Assembly (NCBI GenBank): GCA_010405405.1
Contig: MU004239.1
Span: forward strand, 608,713 to 672,712
Direction: 5' to 3'
Length of the DNA: 64,000 nucleotides
DNA from: Microthyrium microscopicum
Taxonomy: Eukaryota; Ascomycota; Dothideomycetes; Microthyriales; Microthyriaceae
The translations under genes and the position numbers were made by a program. This document shows, piece after piece, positions 46,613-59,012 of this stretch. The notes beneath the pieces are model-generated. The model did not search any database. It was given only the letters and a program-made list of their open reading frames with translations, and was not told where the DNA came from. Position 1 is the first letter of the stretch. Every line of letters begins with the position of its first letter.

Positions 46613-47996
46613 ATGGTGCTTCTCCGCTGGACGGCTCTTACATTCGCCTTTATGGCAACCCAACAGGCGCTGGCGCTACCGCAGTCTCCTGCTACATCCA
46701 TTGCCATAGCATCACCAGTAGCACCAGCAGGAACAATTGTTCCATCGGGTGGAAAGACGAGCTCGCCAGCAGCAATGCCACAACCAAGTCAACAGACACA
46801 AGCAGGAACAGCACAAGCTCCAGCACAGCAATCTGGATCTCATGCAACAGAACCAGCATCGGCAGCAGGGGCAGCGGGAGCAGGAGGAATAGCAGGAGCA
46901 GCGGTGGCAGCAGGAGCAGCCGCAGCACAACCACAAAGTCCATTCATATACATGCCTTCATTCAGCATGGCCGCTGCTGGAGCACTGGTTTTCCTTATAT
47001 CAGCCACTATCACCAACTACCAATTCTTCACGAGAAAGGCTTGGAACTTTATGCTCATGCCCCAAGGAGCAGTCGTCGATGTTGTTGGAGCTGCCGCTCG
47101 GGTCTACGCTGTCACCAATTTCAGTGACAAGACCGCCTTTATTGTTCAGATGATGGGATTCCAGATCGCCCCTGCGCTAGTAACCATCCAGACAATGATG
47201 GTTTTCACCCGTGTCATCTGGTGGGTAACTCCAATCGAGAACCTCAACTCAAAGGTTCTTGGTTTACCTCATCGCCACCTTACATTTCTGTGGGCCCTGG
47301 GCTTCGTCATCCCTGATCTAGCCAAAGCTGTTGTATCTCAACTGGATAAACCAAAGCCAGGGGCACATCCCAATCCAAAGGGCATGGGAAACCGTATTGA
47401 GCAGATCTGTCTCATCTTTCAGTTCTTTGCTATTGCTGGTTGGTCATTGTGGGCAACCATGCTTATGCGTAGAGCGAGAAGGTGGATTGTTCCAGTAGAG
47501 CTAGATCGTGTTAGATGGCATCTGCTTGGCTGGACCTGTGTTGCATCTGGATTTCTTCTTTCGGTTAGTTCTGCTCATTTTCGTGCCCATTGACTTCATT
47601 ACTAACCTATCATAGTGGCGCGTCATGTACTTTACTTTTGAAAAGGACGCTCTATATGACCCCAAGGCATTTATTTCCCAGCACGAATGGCCATTCTGGA
47701 TGCTTGGCCAACTGCCAATTCTTTGTAAGTGTTATTATATTTTAGGCTAAAATTGCCACTAATAATGGACAGTGGTCTACACGCTGTTCCAATTCAACCA
47801 CCCTGGAGACTATATTCCACGTGAATACACCAGGTTCAAGTTTGACGTCAAAAAGCTGGAACTCATGAAACGTGAAGAAACCTGGAGACCCAACATCTCC
47901 CATCCTGTCCCATCATCGCCACAGAGTGACCCGGATCCCAAAGGTTTCGAAGTCAACACATTCGAAATTACGCCACACCCTGGACGGAAAATGTAA
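46613..47996 (+). CDS. RTA1-like seven-helix membrane protein with long N-terminal extension
   Basis: Exons 46613-47563, 47616-47724 and 47773-47996 encode 427 residues. A signal peptide-like segment (1-22, ending LAL) is followed by a 90-residue Ala/Gln/Pro/Ser-rich stretch, then seven hydrophobic helices. Family signs: YMPSFSMAAAGALVFL at helix 1, VVGAAARV, APALVTIQTMMVFTRVI, and near the end HEWPFW-x6-LPILLVYTLF followed by HPGDYIP, the RTA1/RTM1 pattern. The glutamate of the usual FRxxE motif is not present (WRVMYF). Fungal RTA1 proteins are linked to resistance to toxic lipids and 7-aminocholesterol; substrate here unknown. The secreted-side low-complexity extension is unusual for the family. 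Confidence 0.75.
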
Positions 47997-49127
47997 AGAG
48001 CCAGCTACTTTGTTCAGAGGTCACTGTCAAATCATAGAGGGAGATTTCAGCGCACGTATTTCAAACTCATATGAACACAAATCGCAGTAGGTCATCAGGT
48101 ATTACTGCATATGTCTCCACTTGGGTATGCAAGGGAAGCTTATGAGTGTGCCCAGGGGATTTTAGAGGTTGAGTTTGTATGAGTATTGATACAAAGACAG
48201 CAGGCAAAATAATATTTGCAGTTCAAGATAGTGGAAAGTTTAGATACAATGATCAATGACCCACATACCAGGAGTACTAGGCGATATAGGCACGGAGGCA
48301 TACCCTTATACAATCGCAATACAGACATGGATTTTTTTGAGTCTTCAATGATAGTGTGGCTACAAGACAAATCAATAACGTCAGGCGCATATCACCCCAG
48401 ATGCACTTACTTGAAAAATTAGCTGCTGTCGACTGGGCAACGACCAGTTATATAGGACTTTTATCATTCTCCTGCTATTTAGCTTTACTGAACTTTTCTT
48501 TCTTGGTTATATTGAACCTTGAAGAATGGTCACTCTTGCCTCAGCATGAAGGTGCTACTCAGCCATTGTCTTTGTCAATTACCGTAATCCGAAATGTTTT
48601 CATGGAAAGTGATTATTCAAGTATCATTGCTATGCACGATATTTACTGGCCTATTATTTTACAACTGTTTTATCAGTGGATAGGAGCAGGGATGGCCTAG
48701 TTCTCTCCTCACACAAGTACGGACTAGAGTAACAGGTATGACTAGAGTAGTAAGCACGATCTTGCCTGTAGCTTACTGTGCCTTTCCGAGCTCCCATTGT
48801 CGCAACTTCCCATCATCCCAATAATCAACAAAACATCTAGGAGTAGGCATCAGCCATTGGTCCATGGAGCGGGCGGTGAGTTATTCTTTATCTACCAACC
48901 CAGGTACTCACACAAACTTGGGTCAGCCACGCACTCACTTACGAGACTTAGCCTCCTTGTTTCGCGGCTACTGCCGTCGAATGTAGATGCCTAAAGTTTG
49001 TCACTTCCAATGTACAGCGCTGGATCTCAACCCGCAGCGGTCAATTAGTACTGCATCTAGTTCCCGCACCATTGATATGTATTTCAAAATCCGGAAATTT
49101 GGCTGTTTTCCAAATCCACATTGAGCC
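47997..49127. other. Intergenic
   Basis: No supported gene; a 114-codon frame at 48356-48700 has no family. Contains the promoter of the Zn2Cys6 regulator. Confidence 0.5.
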
Positions 49128-50892
49128 ATGGTTCACGACGCGATTGACAAAAAAACACGCACAAGCACCTCGAAGGTTAGAAGTGGATGTATCACTTGCA
49201 AGTGAGTTCAATGCTCTAAAGCTGATCTGAGAAATTGACAGTATCTACAGATCCCGTCGCGTCAAATGCGACGAAGAAAAGCCGTCATGTCGACGATGTA
49301 TCAAGGCTGGCAGACAATGTGAAGGGTATTCTCAACCTTCGTCAAGCCGGATTGTTCCCCGAATTGTCATGACGGTCTATGTTCCTCCAGCCCAGAAGCA
49401 GCTGGTCTCATTCCTAGGATCCCATCAGGTCGAGTTCTACCATCACAATGTGGCTCCAAGGCTTTCAGGATACTTTGATTCCGATTTTTGGCACACCCTT
49501 GTCTTGCAATTGACACAGTCAGAGCCTGCAATACAACATGCTGTGGCTGCAATTGGGGTTCTTCATCGTCACATAGACGCTGAATCACCTTCCTTGGCTA
49601 GTGGATCTGTTCTACCAACTACAATTGCTCTTGAAGAATGCACCTCCGCCATGCGACACTTGAGTCTTCAGATAGAAAAAGGAGCAACAACGATGCTCGT
49701 TCCATTGGTGGCATGCGTTTTATTCACATGCCTTGAATTCCTGCGAGGAAACGTTGACTCAGCAATGGTGCACATTGTGAGTGGCTTCAAACTTCTACGA
49801 GATAGTCGATACCATGGGAGCTCAGAGGGCCAAACAACGAATGAGCTACAAAACGACAACTTCACCATCGAACGATATATTGTTCCTGTCTTCAAGAATT
49901 TAGATACCCTCTGCATTTTGTTTGGAACGGTTCTTCCCGCTGTGGATTTTGCAGCAAACAATCAAGCACAGTCTTTCATTGACATACACGATGCTCGTAA
50001 GAGACTCATTGGTATCATGAATGAAACTCTACGATTTATCAGACAGTCAGAAGGGACTGCGTATAACGACAAAGTCACTGTCGAAGAGCTCATAGAAAGA
50101 GTCAGGATGGGTGCAGAACTGGAAGAATGGTTTCACAGGTTACAAGACCTTCTTCGCCGACTGCGTGACTCCGACCGGGATGTGAATACACCGGCTATTT
50201 GCCTCTTGAAGATTCATCACAGATGCGTCAGTATATGGCTTTCGCTCTGTTTGTCTACTGCGTCATCTGACACCGACTCTCATACTTCAGGTTTCAGAGA
50301 AATAATAGAGTTGAGCAGGAAAATCCATGAGGCTGAACCGAAGCTCGTCAAGACAAAATCAGAGGCGTTCTCCTTTGAGATGAAAACGCTTCCGCCGCTT
50401 TATTATGTGGTAACCAAATGCAGAGTGCCATCGCTTCGTCGGAAGGCGCTGGAGCTTATGCGATCATCAACACACCGCGAGGGACTTTGGAACACCACAA
50501 TCGCTGTGAAAATTGCAGAAAGAATCATAGCTATTGAAGAAGCTAACCTCGATAAAACAGCGGAGACTTCTAGTTCATCACATAGTTTTGAGAACCGAGA
50601 GCCCCTACCTCTAGAGGAACATCGAATACACCATATCGGAAAGCTTCCAACAGATTTCCTCAGGGGCCCCGGCGATCCAGGAGTCTTCAGCAAGCCAACA
50701 AGGCCCACTACAGAAAGATTATACGAGTGCAAAGACTCGGCCTCTCCTTTCTTCTTTGGAGAGAGAACCCAAGAAGGAGTCTCCACTTTGCTGTTCTCAA
50801 ACTCAGAACGGATATCAGTGAACTTCCACTCGAAGCCTTGGGGACCGCATGGTGATTGGTTGGTCTCGACCGAGGAAATAGTTATCTCATGA
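49128..50892 (+). CDS. Zn2Cys6 transcription factor
   Basis: Exons 49128-49201 and 49251-50892 encode 571 residues. The binuclear cluster at about residues 19-46 is C-x2-C-x6-C-x6-C-x2-C-x6-C (CITCKSRRVKCDE...CRRC...C), split by the intron after the second Cys as in many fungal regulators. The rest is a helical fungal-specific regulatory region resembling the Fungal_trans_2 type, with segments such as ALEECTSAMRHLSLQIEKG and LVACVLFTCLEFLRGN. Nuclear DNA-binding regulator. Its 3' end converges on an RTA1-like gene 460 bases away, a pairing that could mean local regulation but is only suggestive. Confidence 0.9.
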
Positions 50893-51352
50893 GAAGGCAT
50901 TTGTTGACAAATTGCCTTTTTGCTCCGCCATTGACTGGTGTTCTTGATGCTCTGAAGTTTTCCATGCTCCGAAGATCACTAAGAAATACCCTCTGGTGTA
51001 GATAGTGAAATCACAACGAAGGATTCTAACATCACCTGTCACATCACGTTCAGAAATTAATTGCGTTCAATCGGTGCACTGGCAACTAGCCATAGGCTTA
51101 GAAAAGAAAACATGGCCCGATATCATGGATTGATGGGGTTCTAGACAGTTTGGAATTAACAGAGGCTAATAGTCGATTGCAGGGTATCAAGCCTCGAGCA
51201 CAGCATCAGAGTTGTGGCTGACCTTATGAAGGGATGTGATATGATCGTTCAAGTCGCAAAGTCTAACAGGCATAATAATAAACATAAATTAAGCTTTGGA
51301 TATCCTTTTTGGTAATCTGCAACAAAAGTTCTACGAGCCATCGGTTAAGCAT
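50893..51352. other. Intergenic, convergent 3' ends
   Basis: Between the regulator and the RTA1-like gene; nothing else seen. Confidence 0.65.
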
Positions 51353-52369
51353 TTACTTCAAGTCGTAATTATCACTTTCAGTAGTACTCTTTGGCCCTTT
51401 TCGGAGCGACCAGCGTGCAGCCTGCCAGTTTCTATCCAATGCATATCCAGGATGTAGAACGGTCAGCGCTAGTACACCAAGTATAATCATCGGACCTTCA
51501 AGAACCATAAAAGCTGCTTCATTATTCGCAATTGTACCGTTAAAGCCCCCTTGCAATTCAGCAATTCGATAGATGGATCGAATCGTGATGAGGATTGTTG
51601 CAAGCCAGAGAGCTATGGTTTGATCAGCGAAGGTCAAGGTCGAGTAATGTCAATAACTTACCGTAGTTAAAGTACTTGAATTTCCGAGATTTCGTCAACT
51701 GCACAAATGCGGGATTGCGCAAGCTCTGGTCTGTCTTTTTCAATTGCCAAAGGAAATGCAACCACAATCCCATAAATATGCCAAGGGAGACGACCTGAGC
51801 AACCAGACCAGCAATCATGATATTTCTTCCTGTATTGCTACCACTTTCATCGTTTGCCGTAGCTGCGATTCCGCCACCAGCTCCTTGTAATACTAAAGAT
51901 ATGAAGTCGCAAGCCATGAATGTGATGCTGAAAGTTCGTGGGCTCAGTTTTGAGATACGCTCTCCATATATAACGACGATTCGAGACAGGCAGAGATATA
52001 TGCTTCCGGTGAGGAAAGCAGGCCCGATCGTCAAGGGAATCAAGTATCTGTTTGCTGTATTAGAAAAACAATTCCTGGTCTAAAGCCTAGAAAGAAAGGA
52101 GCTTACATGAGGAAGTTGTTAAAGTCGAATGGGTTATTGTGTAACATTATGCGGCCAACATAGCCGATGACTTCCAGAATCAGGCCACAGATCATGCCTA
52201 TTAAGAATCCCCAGGTGCGATAAAAGACGCCAAGACCAATTTGTGCTATAAGAAGAATACCGAGTATAGCAGCATAGGTAGCGTTTCCACCAAGTGAAGG
52301 AAGAAATTCGACTTGGGCGCATTCAAGCGGGCAAGTTTGAAGCGTGCAGTTTAAAGGACAGGAACTCAT
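51353..52369 (-). CDS. RTA1-like lipid-translocating exporter family protein
   Basis: Three exons (52369-52107, 52047-51662, 51612-51353) give 302 residues, the standard RTA1/RTM1/RSB1 length. Seven hydrophobic helices. Motifs: EVIGYVGRIM, FLIYLIPLTIGPAFLTGSIYLCLSRIV across the first splice, FISLVLQGAGGG, then IRSIYRIAELQGGF, the family FRxxE equivalent, followed by E-x-P and VLHPGY. The N-terminal 25 residues are cysteine-rich (CPLNCTLQTCPLEC) and predicted extracellular. Yeast Rsb1 exports or flips sphingoid bases; Rta1 and Rtm1 confer resistance to sterol analogues and toxins. Substrate here unknown. Confidence 0.92.
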
Positions 52370-54752
52370 GACGAAGCTGAATGAAACGATCGAACGATGA
52401 GCGAGAGCAGCAAAAATTTAGTGCAGAATAGGAGCTGGTAATGTGAATTGCGCTGGAACAACTTTGATCAATACAGCGTCATGATAAAGAGAATTGAAGG
52501 TTGTCTTATATCAAACTCGACTTCAACGCCTCACTCTCCAGTGTCTTCGTTGAGGCTGCATTTCCCAAACATTGACATCGTTCCACACTAATCCAGATAA
52601 GCTAGCAGAATACGAGCGGCGTTTGGCAGATTAGGCACACACAATTAAACCTCCTCTTAGTGGACATCAATGGCTTGATATCCTGCAGCTCAAAAGCAAG
52701 CCTCCACGCGAGGACCATTGCGTGTCAGATTAGTAAGATTTCGGTGTAAATGCACCAAGGCAGACTCCTTCCTCATCTCCTCAAGGCTTATGTATGAAGG
52801 CCGGCCGCGAGTCGAGACTTGGCAAATGCGTGGTTACGCGGATCAGCCTTGTCTAAGCCTTGTGGACCCAGTGCTCGGTATGAGGCTCCATCTGTTCCGC
52901 AACTGTGATTGGTATGTCGTAAAGCTCTAACTCTAAGTAGACTAGCAAAAGCCACTGCATGGCTTTCTTGGATCTCTCGTACCGTACTAACCGGTTCAGG
53001 AAGACCCCTAACGACTACATTCCGAATTAGGTAGTCGTTTGCTCCGCCTCATCAATGTGAGCTTCTGCTAACTTTAGGTTTGTTTTTTTGCTTTTGCCAA
53101 GCGTCGCTCGAACTTTATGGTAAGTTCACCAACTGATTGACAAAATAGCTGGCACGCATAACACAAACAAAATGATCATATCTGCTCTCTGGTCAGAGTA
53201 CAACAGCAAGTAAATTCGTATAAGCTCAATAAGGGATACAAATCAAATTTATATATCTTTAGTGACCTTTGAATCCAGTAGAAGCCGCAATTGATCAGTT
53301 CCGTTGCTGTAATTTTTATCATGCAGCTCCACGCGGACGAAAACCGTGATCAGTTTGGAGCATTTTCATACTTAATAAGAGTCTTTCCCGTTCAGCAAGT
53401 TTCGACATCAAAAGCTGTCCTACTAGCCCACTAAAGCTTATGAACAATGCCGCCGCTGCACTTGACCTTAGTGTATAGACTCATTAGTCCAAAGGCGGCA
53501 GCATGGTACTGGGAATCATAGATCCCTAGCTAACGAGAGGTTCTATATCTACCTAGTATTGGCATAATTTCCATTTCTCTATTACCAACTAGTAGAATGT
53601 TGTGGAATACCATAGGGTGCGATGGGGGGTAGAAAATATCATAATGGGAGAACCCTTTCGGTAAGATAATAGTACAAGTATTCAGAGATACTTTCAGATC
53701 TCGAGATAGGTTAAGGACATGAAAGGGAAAGAATGGCTGACTGTGACATACCTCCTACGTCCTTTCGACATCATATGGTCTCTTCTTCCTGGAAGAATTA
53801 TCCCATTATCATTTCCTCTACCTCCCATCACACCCTATGGTAGATAGAAACCTAAATATGTTCAGGTGGGCGGTTTTTGTTCTTGGCCAATTGGCTCTTG
53901 ATAACCTTCGTGATACTCTGACCAGGTAGACTGAGTTATATCCTGCGATTGCGAGTCACATACTTTAGATGTTGAACACTGATAGACGTATATAAACTTC
54001 CTTGAATCTCTCATGTCTATAATGTAGTTTATAGCCTTCACTGACGGATTGCTGTCTTTCAATATCAAAGAGATCCGTACACTCAGCGTTTGTGTATTGC
54101 GAAAAAACATACATCTGTCTTTCCACTCACATCTGGCACCAGAAGAGACTTTTTGATTATGCCAATTGATCCCATTAGAGATAATTCGCCTTTTACCTGG
54201 ACTTGCGGGGAAAAAGGTTGAGGAGGGCTTGGGGTGCAGAATACTAGATCATTGGGTTAACTGCGGATACTTCTGCATTGACTGTAAGTTTAATCTTGAA
54301 CCTCTGGCACTCGTTCTTATGGTTTCTATTTAGGCCATCAGCGAAAGGAAAATGAAAGAATAACTACAGCAAACGGAGCGTAATGGGGCCTCAACTGCTT
54401 CACTGTCTCAAAGCTCAGGCAAAATTCAAGTTTAGCAATAGGGTATTCAAGCTCTATGGTAGCTTATCCTAGCAGAAAGCCTACCGGAAATTACTACTGG
54501 CCTCAAATATATTGCTTTGGTATCGTAAGAATCTCTCCACCACTGCCAGTGTCGATAAAGTTGGTACTGTTGATAGATCGGCAAATTTCATTAACCAGGT
54601 AACTCAACAAGAGTGTTGCATGTGCCTGGATCCTTTTAGCCATGCAATTTAGAACCTCTTGTGCTTGGTGATATATAAGCTCTGTTATCGCTTCTTTCAT
54701 CTTGCAGCCTTTTGGACGCTACACCATCCTCCTACTTACTGAGGTATTTAAG
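52370..54752. other. 2.4 kb gene-less stretch
   Basis: Holds the RTA1-like promoter on the left and the DUF1996 promoter on the right. Short unsupported frames only; no repeat or RIP signature noticed. Confidence 0.5.
54672..54679 (+). promoter_or_regulatory. TATA-like box of the DUF1996 gene
   Basis: TATATAAG about 80 bases before the ATG at 54753. Confidence 0.4.
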
Positions 54753-56160
54753 ATGCAGTGGAATATCCTCGCAAGCTTATTGCTTGCCCAGCATGTTGCT
54801 GGACAAGGCGGCTTCAACATGTTGCGGTTTGCATGCTCACAATTGGTATGATCCACTTGGATTCCATAACAAGTATCGTAGCTGATTATTCTCCAGGTTG
54901 TTGAGCGGACAGATCCATTGGTATTTCCCGGCAAGAAGTACACACCACATCTTCATCAAATCGTGGGAGGCAATTCATTCAACATCACGATGGACCCGGC
55001 GCAAGATCCGGCAGAGAAGTCAACTTGTACTTCCTGCAGCTTTGTGGAGGATATGTCCAACTACTGTGCGTCGCACTCACGCTATGACTGTTCTAGCTCT
55101 TTTTGAGGAGATGCTGACTGCATCAAGGGACGGCGGTTATGTTTTTCAAGCACAAGAATGGCACCTTCACTCGCGTTCCGCAAACCAACAATGGTGGTCT
55201 AGTCCAGAAGGGTGGTCTTGACGTGTACTATATCCCACAAGGAAAAGTCACCGCTTTCAAGAAGGTGAGGATAACGGATATGCCCACGCACGAGATGCTG
55301 ATTGACCTTAGGGTTTCCGAATGATTGCTGGCAGTCCTTCCAATACCGATCCCAAAGCCATACAAGGAAAGGTATGCAACCGATGCTGGACCAACTCTGG
55401 AGAAGGTAGAGGAGGCGGAGGATTTGTCGGCGGCGCCCCTTGTAAGAAAACAGCTCCAGAGTGTGCTAAGCCTATTACTGATAACTTAAAGGCACAGGAT
55501 CGGACTCGGCAGAAATTCCAGCAGATCCTAAATGCAAGATGATTCGTCAAACTGTTATCTTCCCTCAGTATGTCCCCGACTACTTTACCCAAGGGGAATG
55601 AGAAGCTGATTTGATGTCAGTTGCTGGGACGGCAAGAATCTTGATTCTCCAGATCATGCTAGTCACGTTAGCTACGGCCAGTTCATGGGTGCTAATGGCG
55701 GTGGTGCATGCCCAACCAGCCACCCCATTCGTTTACCGCAGATCATGTATGAGCTTGTAAGTGAATCTTGGGCTTGAATCAATCAGCACCGAATCTAATT
55801 CCAAATAGATGTGGAATCTTACATCCTTTACGGATAAGAGTCAATGGCCAACAGATGGCACAAGACCCTTTGTATACAGCACTCACAGTGCTGGACCGTC
55901 TGCACATGGTGACTATGTCTTTGGCTGGAAGGGAAACAGCCTGCAGACAGCCATGGACGCCAGATGCGCCAACAACGCCGATTGTCCCAAGGGTGGCATC
56001 CATTTCCAGAGGCCCGAGAAGTACAACGGCTGCACCATTCCTCAACAGGCTCCTGAGAAGGTGGATGGATGTAAGTGTTGACTCTTTGTAGACTGTTGTT
56101 CATACTAATCTCTTTGCAGGGCTCAATCGTATGCCAATTGGCTCAGCACCAATATTATAG
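54753..56160 (+). CDS. Secreted DUF1996 protein
   Basis: Eight exons (54753-54845, 54897-55065, 55128-55264, 55312-55441, 55492-55567, 55621-55756, 55809-56070, 56120-56160) join in frame to 347 residues. Signal peptide 1-17 (ending VAG). The DUF1996 domain starts at about residue 22: LRFACSQLVVERTDPLVFPG, then HLHQIVGGNSFN, SNYWTAVMFFKHKNGTF, GLDVYYIPQG, a disulphide-rich middle with CNRCWTNSG, FPHCWDGKNLDSPDHASHVSY, CPTSHPIRLPQIMYEL and HGDYVFGW. The family is extracellular or wall-associated in fungi; its biochemical role is not known. No WSC or CBM domain follows. With seven introns of 47-62 nt it leaves no long single open frame. Confidence 0.9.
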
Positions 56161-56494
56161 CCTTAGACTTGGTCGTACTACTCTTGTCAAAATATATATA
56201 GTTGGTCTTGTGGCCGAAATCCATGATGTAGATTTGATTCTTGACTTACTGCGCTCTTGTGTGAGATGTATTCAACTTGAGACCGTCCTATAGATCCTAT
56301 AACGAGTTCTGATGTCCTATCGTGACTGGTCCCCCATGCGAGCCAGTGGCATGTCGTGAGAGAGTCATCTGTACGACTGCGAGGTATGGGAGTTCGTAAA
56401 TTTTACCGTCACTGTGTTTGAAGTTTTTTTTTTGAATTTGCAGATGGCTAAAATATGTACAATAAGCCTACGTATCATTTCTGCCATCGAGTCT
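56161..56494. other. Intergenic, convergent 3' ends
   Basis: Short spacer between the DUF1996 gene and the complex I subunit gene; nothing seen. Confidence 0.65.
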
Positions 56495-57003
56495 TTAATG
56501 ATGCTCAGCCTCTGGTGCCAGAAAGGTATCGTATGCCAGATACACAGCAAATGCCGCAGTTGCCAAACCGAGTCCCGGAAACGTGCCCCTCCACCGCAGC
56601 TCCCGCTTGTTGAACGGGCCTGTATAACGCCATGCTTCGCTATATTGTGATTAGCACACAGTATGAGCTTATATTTCCACGCGATGGTCACTCACTGTCT
56701 CGCCCAAGGATCTCCCTTCAATGCCGGGCTCATTCCACCTTCTCCTAAGAACCAGCTTTTTAAGAATACCAGTTTCGGAATTGGATTTAATCCCTTGGGC
56801 CGGTCGCCGCCGGGTTTGTACATAGCGGCTTCACCAGCAGCTTTCCAGTCGGCGAGATGGAAGCCGGTTGCGCTGGCAATCTTTTGACCGGTTGCGCGTT
56901 CCATTAGTTGCTCCATCTGTAGGTGAGTAGGCTTGTTGCTGTTCTCCGCGAAGAGTGTGCCGACTTCACGCCATATATCGCGAGAGGACTTGATTTCGGA
57001 CAT
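56495..57003 (-). CDS. NDUFB3: Complex I B12-type subunit (NDUFB3-like)
   Basis: Exons 57003-56696 and 56639-56495 encode 150 residues. The C-terminal half carries the B12 family signature DPWARHEAWRYTGPF then GLGLATAAFAVYLAYD, a single membrane helix, and a His-rich tail typical of the subunit. The N-terminal 90 residues (MSEIKSSRDIWREVG...) are charged and fungal-specific in look. It is an accessory subunit of the membrane arm of NADH:ubiquinone oxidoreductase in the mitochondrial inner membrane. Divergent from the CAF1 gene with a 518-base shared promoter. The second exon has no start codon of its own and is easily missed. Confidence 0.85.
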
Positions 57004-57521
57004 GGTGGGTTGAGGTGCCCTGGCAGGGTCGTTGGTGAGGAGGGAAGATCAGTCGGAGGTCAATCGGTCGAGTGACCAATACCTGGGTGGGTTCGAGGGA
57101 GATTGAGTAGAATGCTGAGCTTGAAGGGGCGATATGGTGCGGGCTTAGGTGAATTGAGGATAAGTCGATGGAGTGAAGTTGTAATGGGATAATGCCAAGA
57201 CTTTGAGCTAGAGCGCCAAGACTCGTACCTGCAACTGCAACTCCCAAGTCTCCAACTGTGGTACGGTACATCTCGACTCTCCATTCTCCCACCTGTCGCT
57301 TCTATCCCGCTATAAACTTCACGTCTCTCCTGCCGACCTCTCTCTCCTATAATACTCATTGGCTTCCTCGTTCTTAACAGATTCGGAAAGCGTTAGCGCT
57401 GTACTGGCGCAACAACCCTATAAACTCGATTCGCCATCTCTCGCGGCTTCGTTCGACCATTAACAACTTCTCGACTCTTCATATCTCTTCTTCATAGCTG
57501 AACGATTGGCAGAATCCAACA
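57004..57521. promoter_or_regulatory. Divergent promoter region, complex I subunit / CAF1
   Basis: 518 bases between two start codons on opposite strands. CT-rich on the CAF1 side. It probably drives both housekeeping genes; no specific site is claimed. Confidence 0.5.
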
Positions 57522-58973
57522 ATGAAGCCAGCCGCTCGTGGATATCCTCCGCAAAATCTCGGCAATACCTTCTCCCAGCTCCACCAACAACCCGGCCCAC
57601 ATCAAACCTCACATATTCAACAACATCCATCTCTCCAACACAATTTTAGTGCCCATCATGCGTTTGCTAGTCAAAGCAGTATATTTGGCCCACAAGGCAC
57701 CAACGGCGCCAATGGCGGCTCCTCCAATCTACACGCTGGTTTCGGAGGAGGTGGTGGATTAGGCGGACAATCAGCACAAATGGCTTTTGGTCATGGCGGC
57801 CTACAGCAGCAATTACAACAAGCGCATGAACCCAACTCTAATGTTATGCGTGGACAAGCACAGCGGATTCGCGAAGTGTGGAAGGGCAACTTGGCCGAGG
57901 AAATGGCCGTCGTACGCATGCTGATTGACAAGTACCCATACATCAGTATGGACACTGAGTTCCCTGGAGTAGTAGCGCGACCCATCGCCGAAGATTTTGG
58001 CTCAAAGAGTGCCTTTCATTATCAAACTATGCGCTGTAATGTCGACCTGCTCAAGCTCATTCAATTGGGCATTACCCTTTTCACAGTCGATGGCGAAATG
58101 CCACCCCCAGATGCATTAAACCACGTTCCGCGGAGTCAATTACCTGCTAACATGACCATATGTCCATGTACATGGAGCTTCAATTTCAAGTTCAGCCTGG
58201 ATGAAGATATGTACAATGAAGCTTCAATACGTCTGCTCAAAGACTCGGGTGTCGATTTCGAAAAGCACAATACTAACGGTATTGATGTTGAGGAATTTGG
58301 CTCACTTCTCATTACTTCCGGTCTTACATTCTCTAATGACGTTCACTGGATTTCATTCCATGGCGGCTACGATTTCGGTTACCTATTCAAGGTCATGTGG
58401 AATCGAGGATTGCCCCAGGATGAGGAACATTATCGACGTCTGATCAAGAAGTTCTTTCCTAACATTCTCGACGTCAAGTTCCTGCTCAATAGTGCACGCC
58501 GACAACGCGATCGTGGAACAGTTAATTCCAATGTTGCCAAAGCGCTCGAAAGTTTCGGCCAGAAACCTGGTTTACAAGACATAGCCGACGACCTTGGCTT
58601 GACCAGAGTCGGTATTAGTCATACAGCTGGCTCAGATGCCTGGTTGACTGGTCTTTTGTTCTTTGAAGTCCGAAAACGTGTCTTCGACGATCAAATACCC
58701 GAAGAATACAACGGCCAAATGTGGGGTCTGACTGGTATAGGACCACCTGCGTCTACTACTGCTCAAGCCGCCGCGCTGGCCTTGCATCAAAATCAAGCTG
58801 CGGCTGCTGCCAACGGCATGGCATATCACACGGCGGGTGCTCATCATCGAGAAGGCGGCCCTAGCACCCCTACCACCAATCCGACTGGTCTGGTTTCGAC
58901 ACCATCACAAGGCTTCTCCTCGATGACTCCAGGGGCCGGTGGGGCGTTTGGCAACTTTCAGTATGCAAAATAG
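57522..58973 (+). CDS. CAF1: CCR4-NOT deadenylase subunit CAF1/POP2
   Basis: Intronless, 483 residues. A Gln/His/Gly-rich N-terminal 110 residues precede the DEDD nuclease domain (about 115-395). Catalytic acids: Asp144 and Glu146 in ISMDTEFPG, Asp284 in GGYDFGYL and Asp372 in HTAGSDAWLTG. Other signs are the RCNVDLLKLIQLGITL and CTWSFNFKF segments of the CNOT7/Pop2 family. It shortens poly(A) tails in the cytoplasm as part of CCR4-NOT. The C-terminal 85 residues are Ala/Pro/Gly-rich and disordered. The next gene starts only 40 bases after the stop codon. Identification is very secure. Confidence 0.96.
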   Translation: MKPAARGYPPQNLGNTFSQLHQQPGPHQTSHIQQHPSLQHNFSAHHAFASQSSIFGPQGTNGANGGSSNLHAGFGGGGGLGGQSAQMAFGHGGLQQQLQQAHEPNSNVMRGQAQRIREVWKGNLAEEMAVVRMLIDKYPYISMDTEFPGVVARPIAEDFGSKSAFHYQTMRCNVDLLKLIQLGITLFTVDGEMPPPDALNHVPRSQLPANMTICPCTWSFNFKFSLDEDMYNEASIRLLKDSGVDFEKHNTNGIDVEEFGSLLITSGLTFSNDVHWISFHGGYDFGYLFKVMWNRGLPQDEEHYRRLIKKFFPNILDVKFLLNSARRQRDRGTVNSNVAKALESFGQKPGLQDIADDLGLTRVGISHTAGSDAWLTGLLFFEVRKRVFDDQIPEEYNGQMWGLTGIGPPASTTAQAAALALHQNQAAAAANGMAYHTAGAHHREGGPSTPTTNPTGLVSTPSQGFSSMTPGAGGAFGNFQYAK

Positions 58974-59012
58974 ATATAATTGACATTGTTACTTATAACA
59001 GTCAGGCCAACC

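Noticed and set aside
46692-46943. Leu- and Cys-rich minus-strand frames opposite the RTA1-like N-terminus
   Set aside because: They are the complement of the Ala/Gln-rich coding repeat.
48356-48700. 114-codon + strand frame with a hydrophobic middle
   Set aside because: No recognisable family or partner exon.
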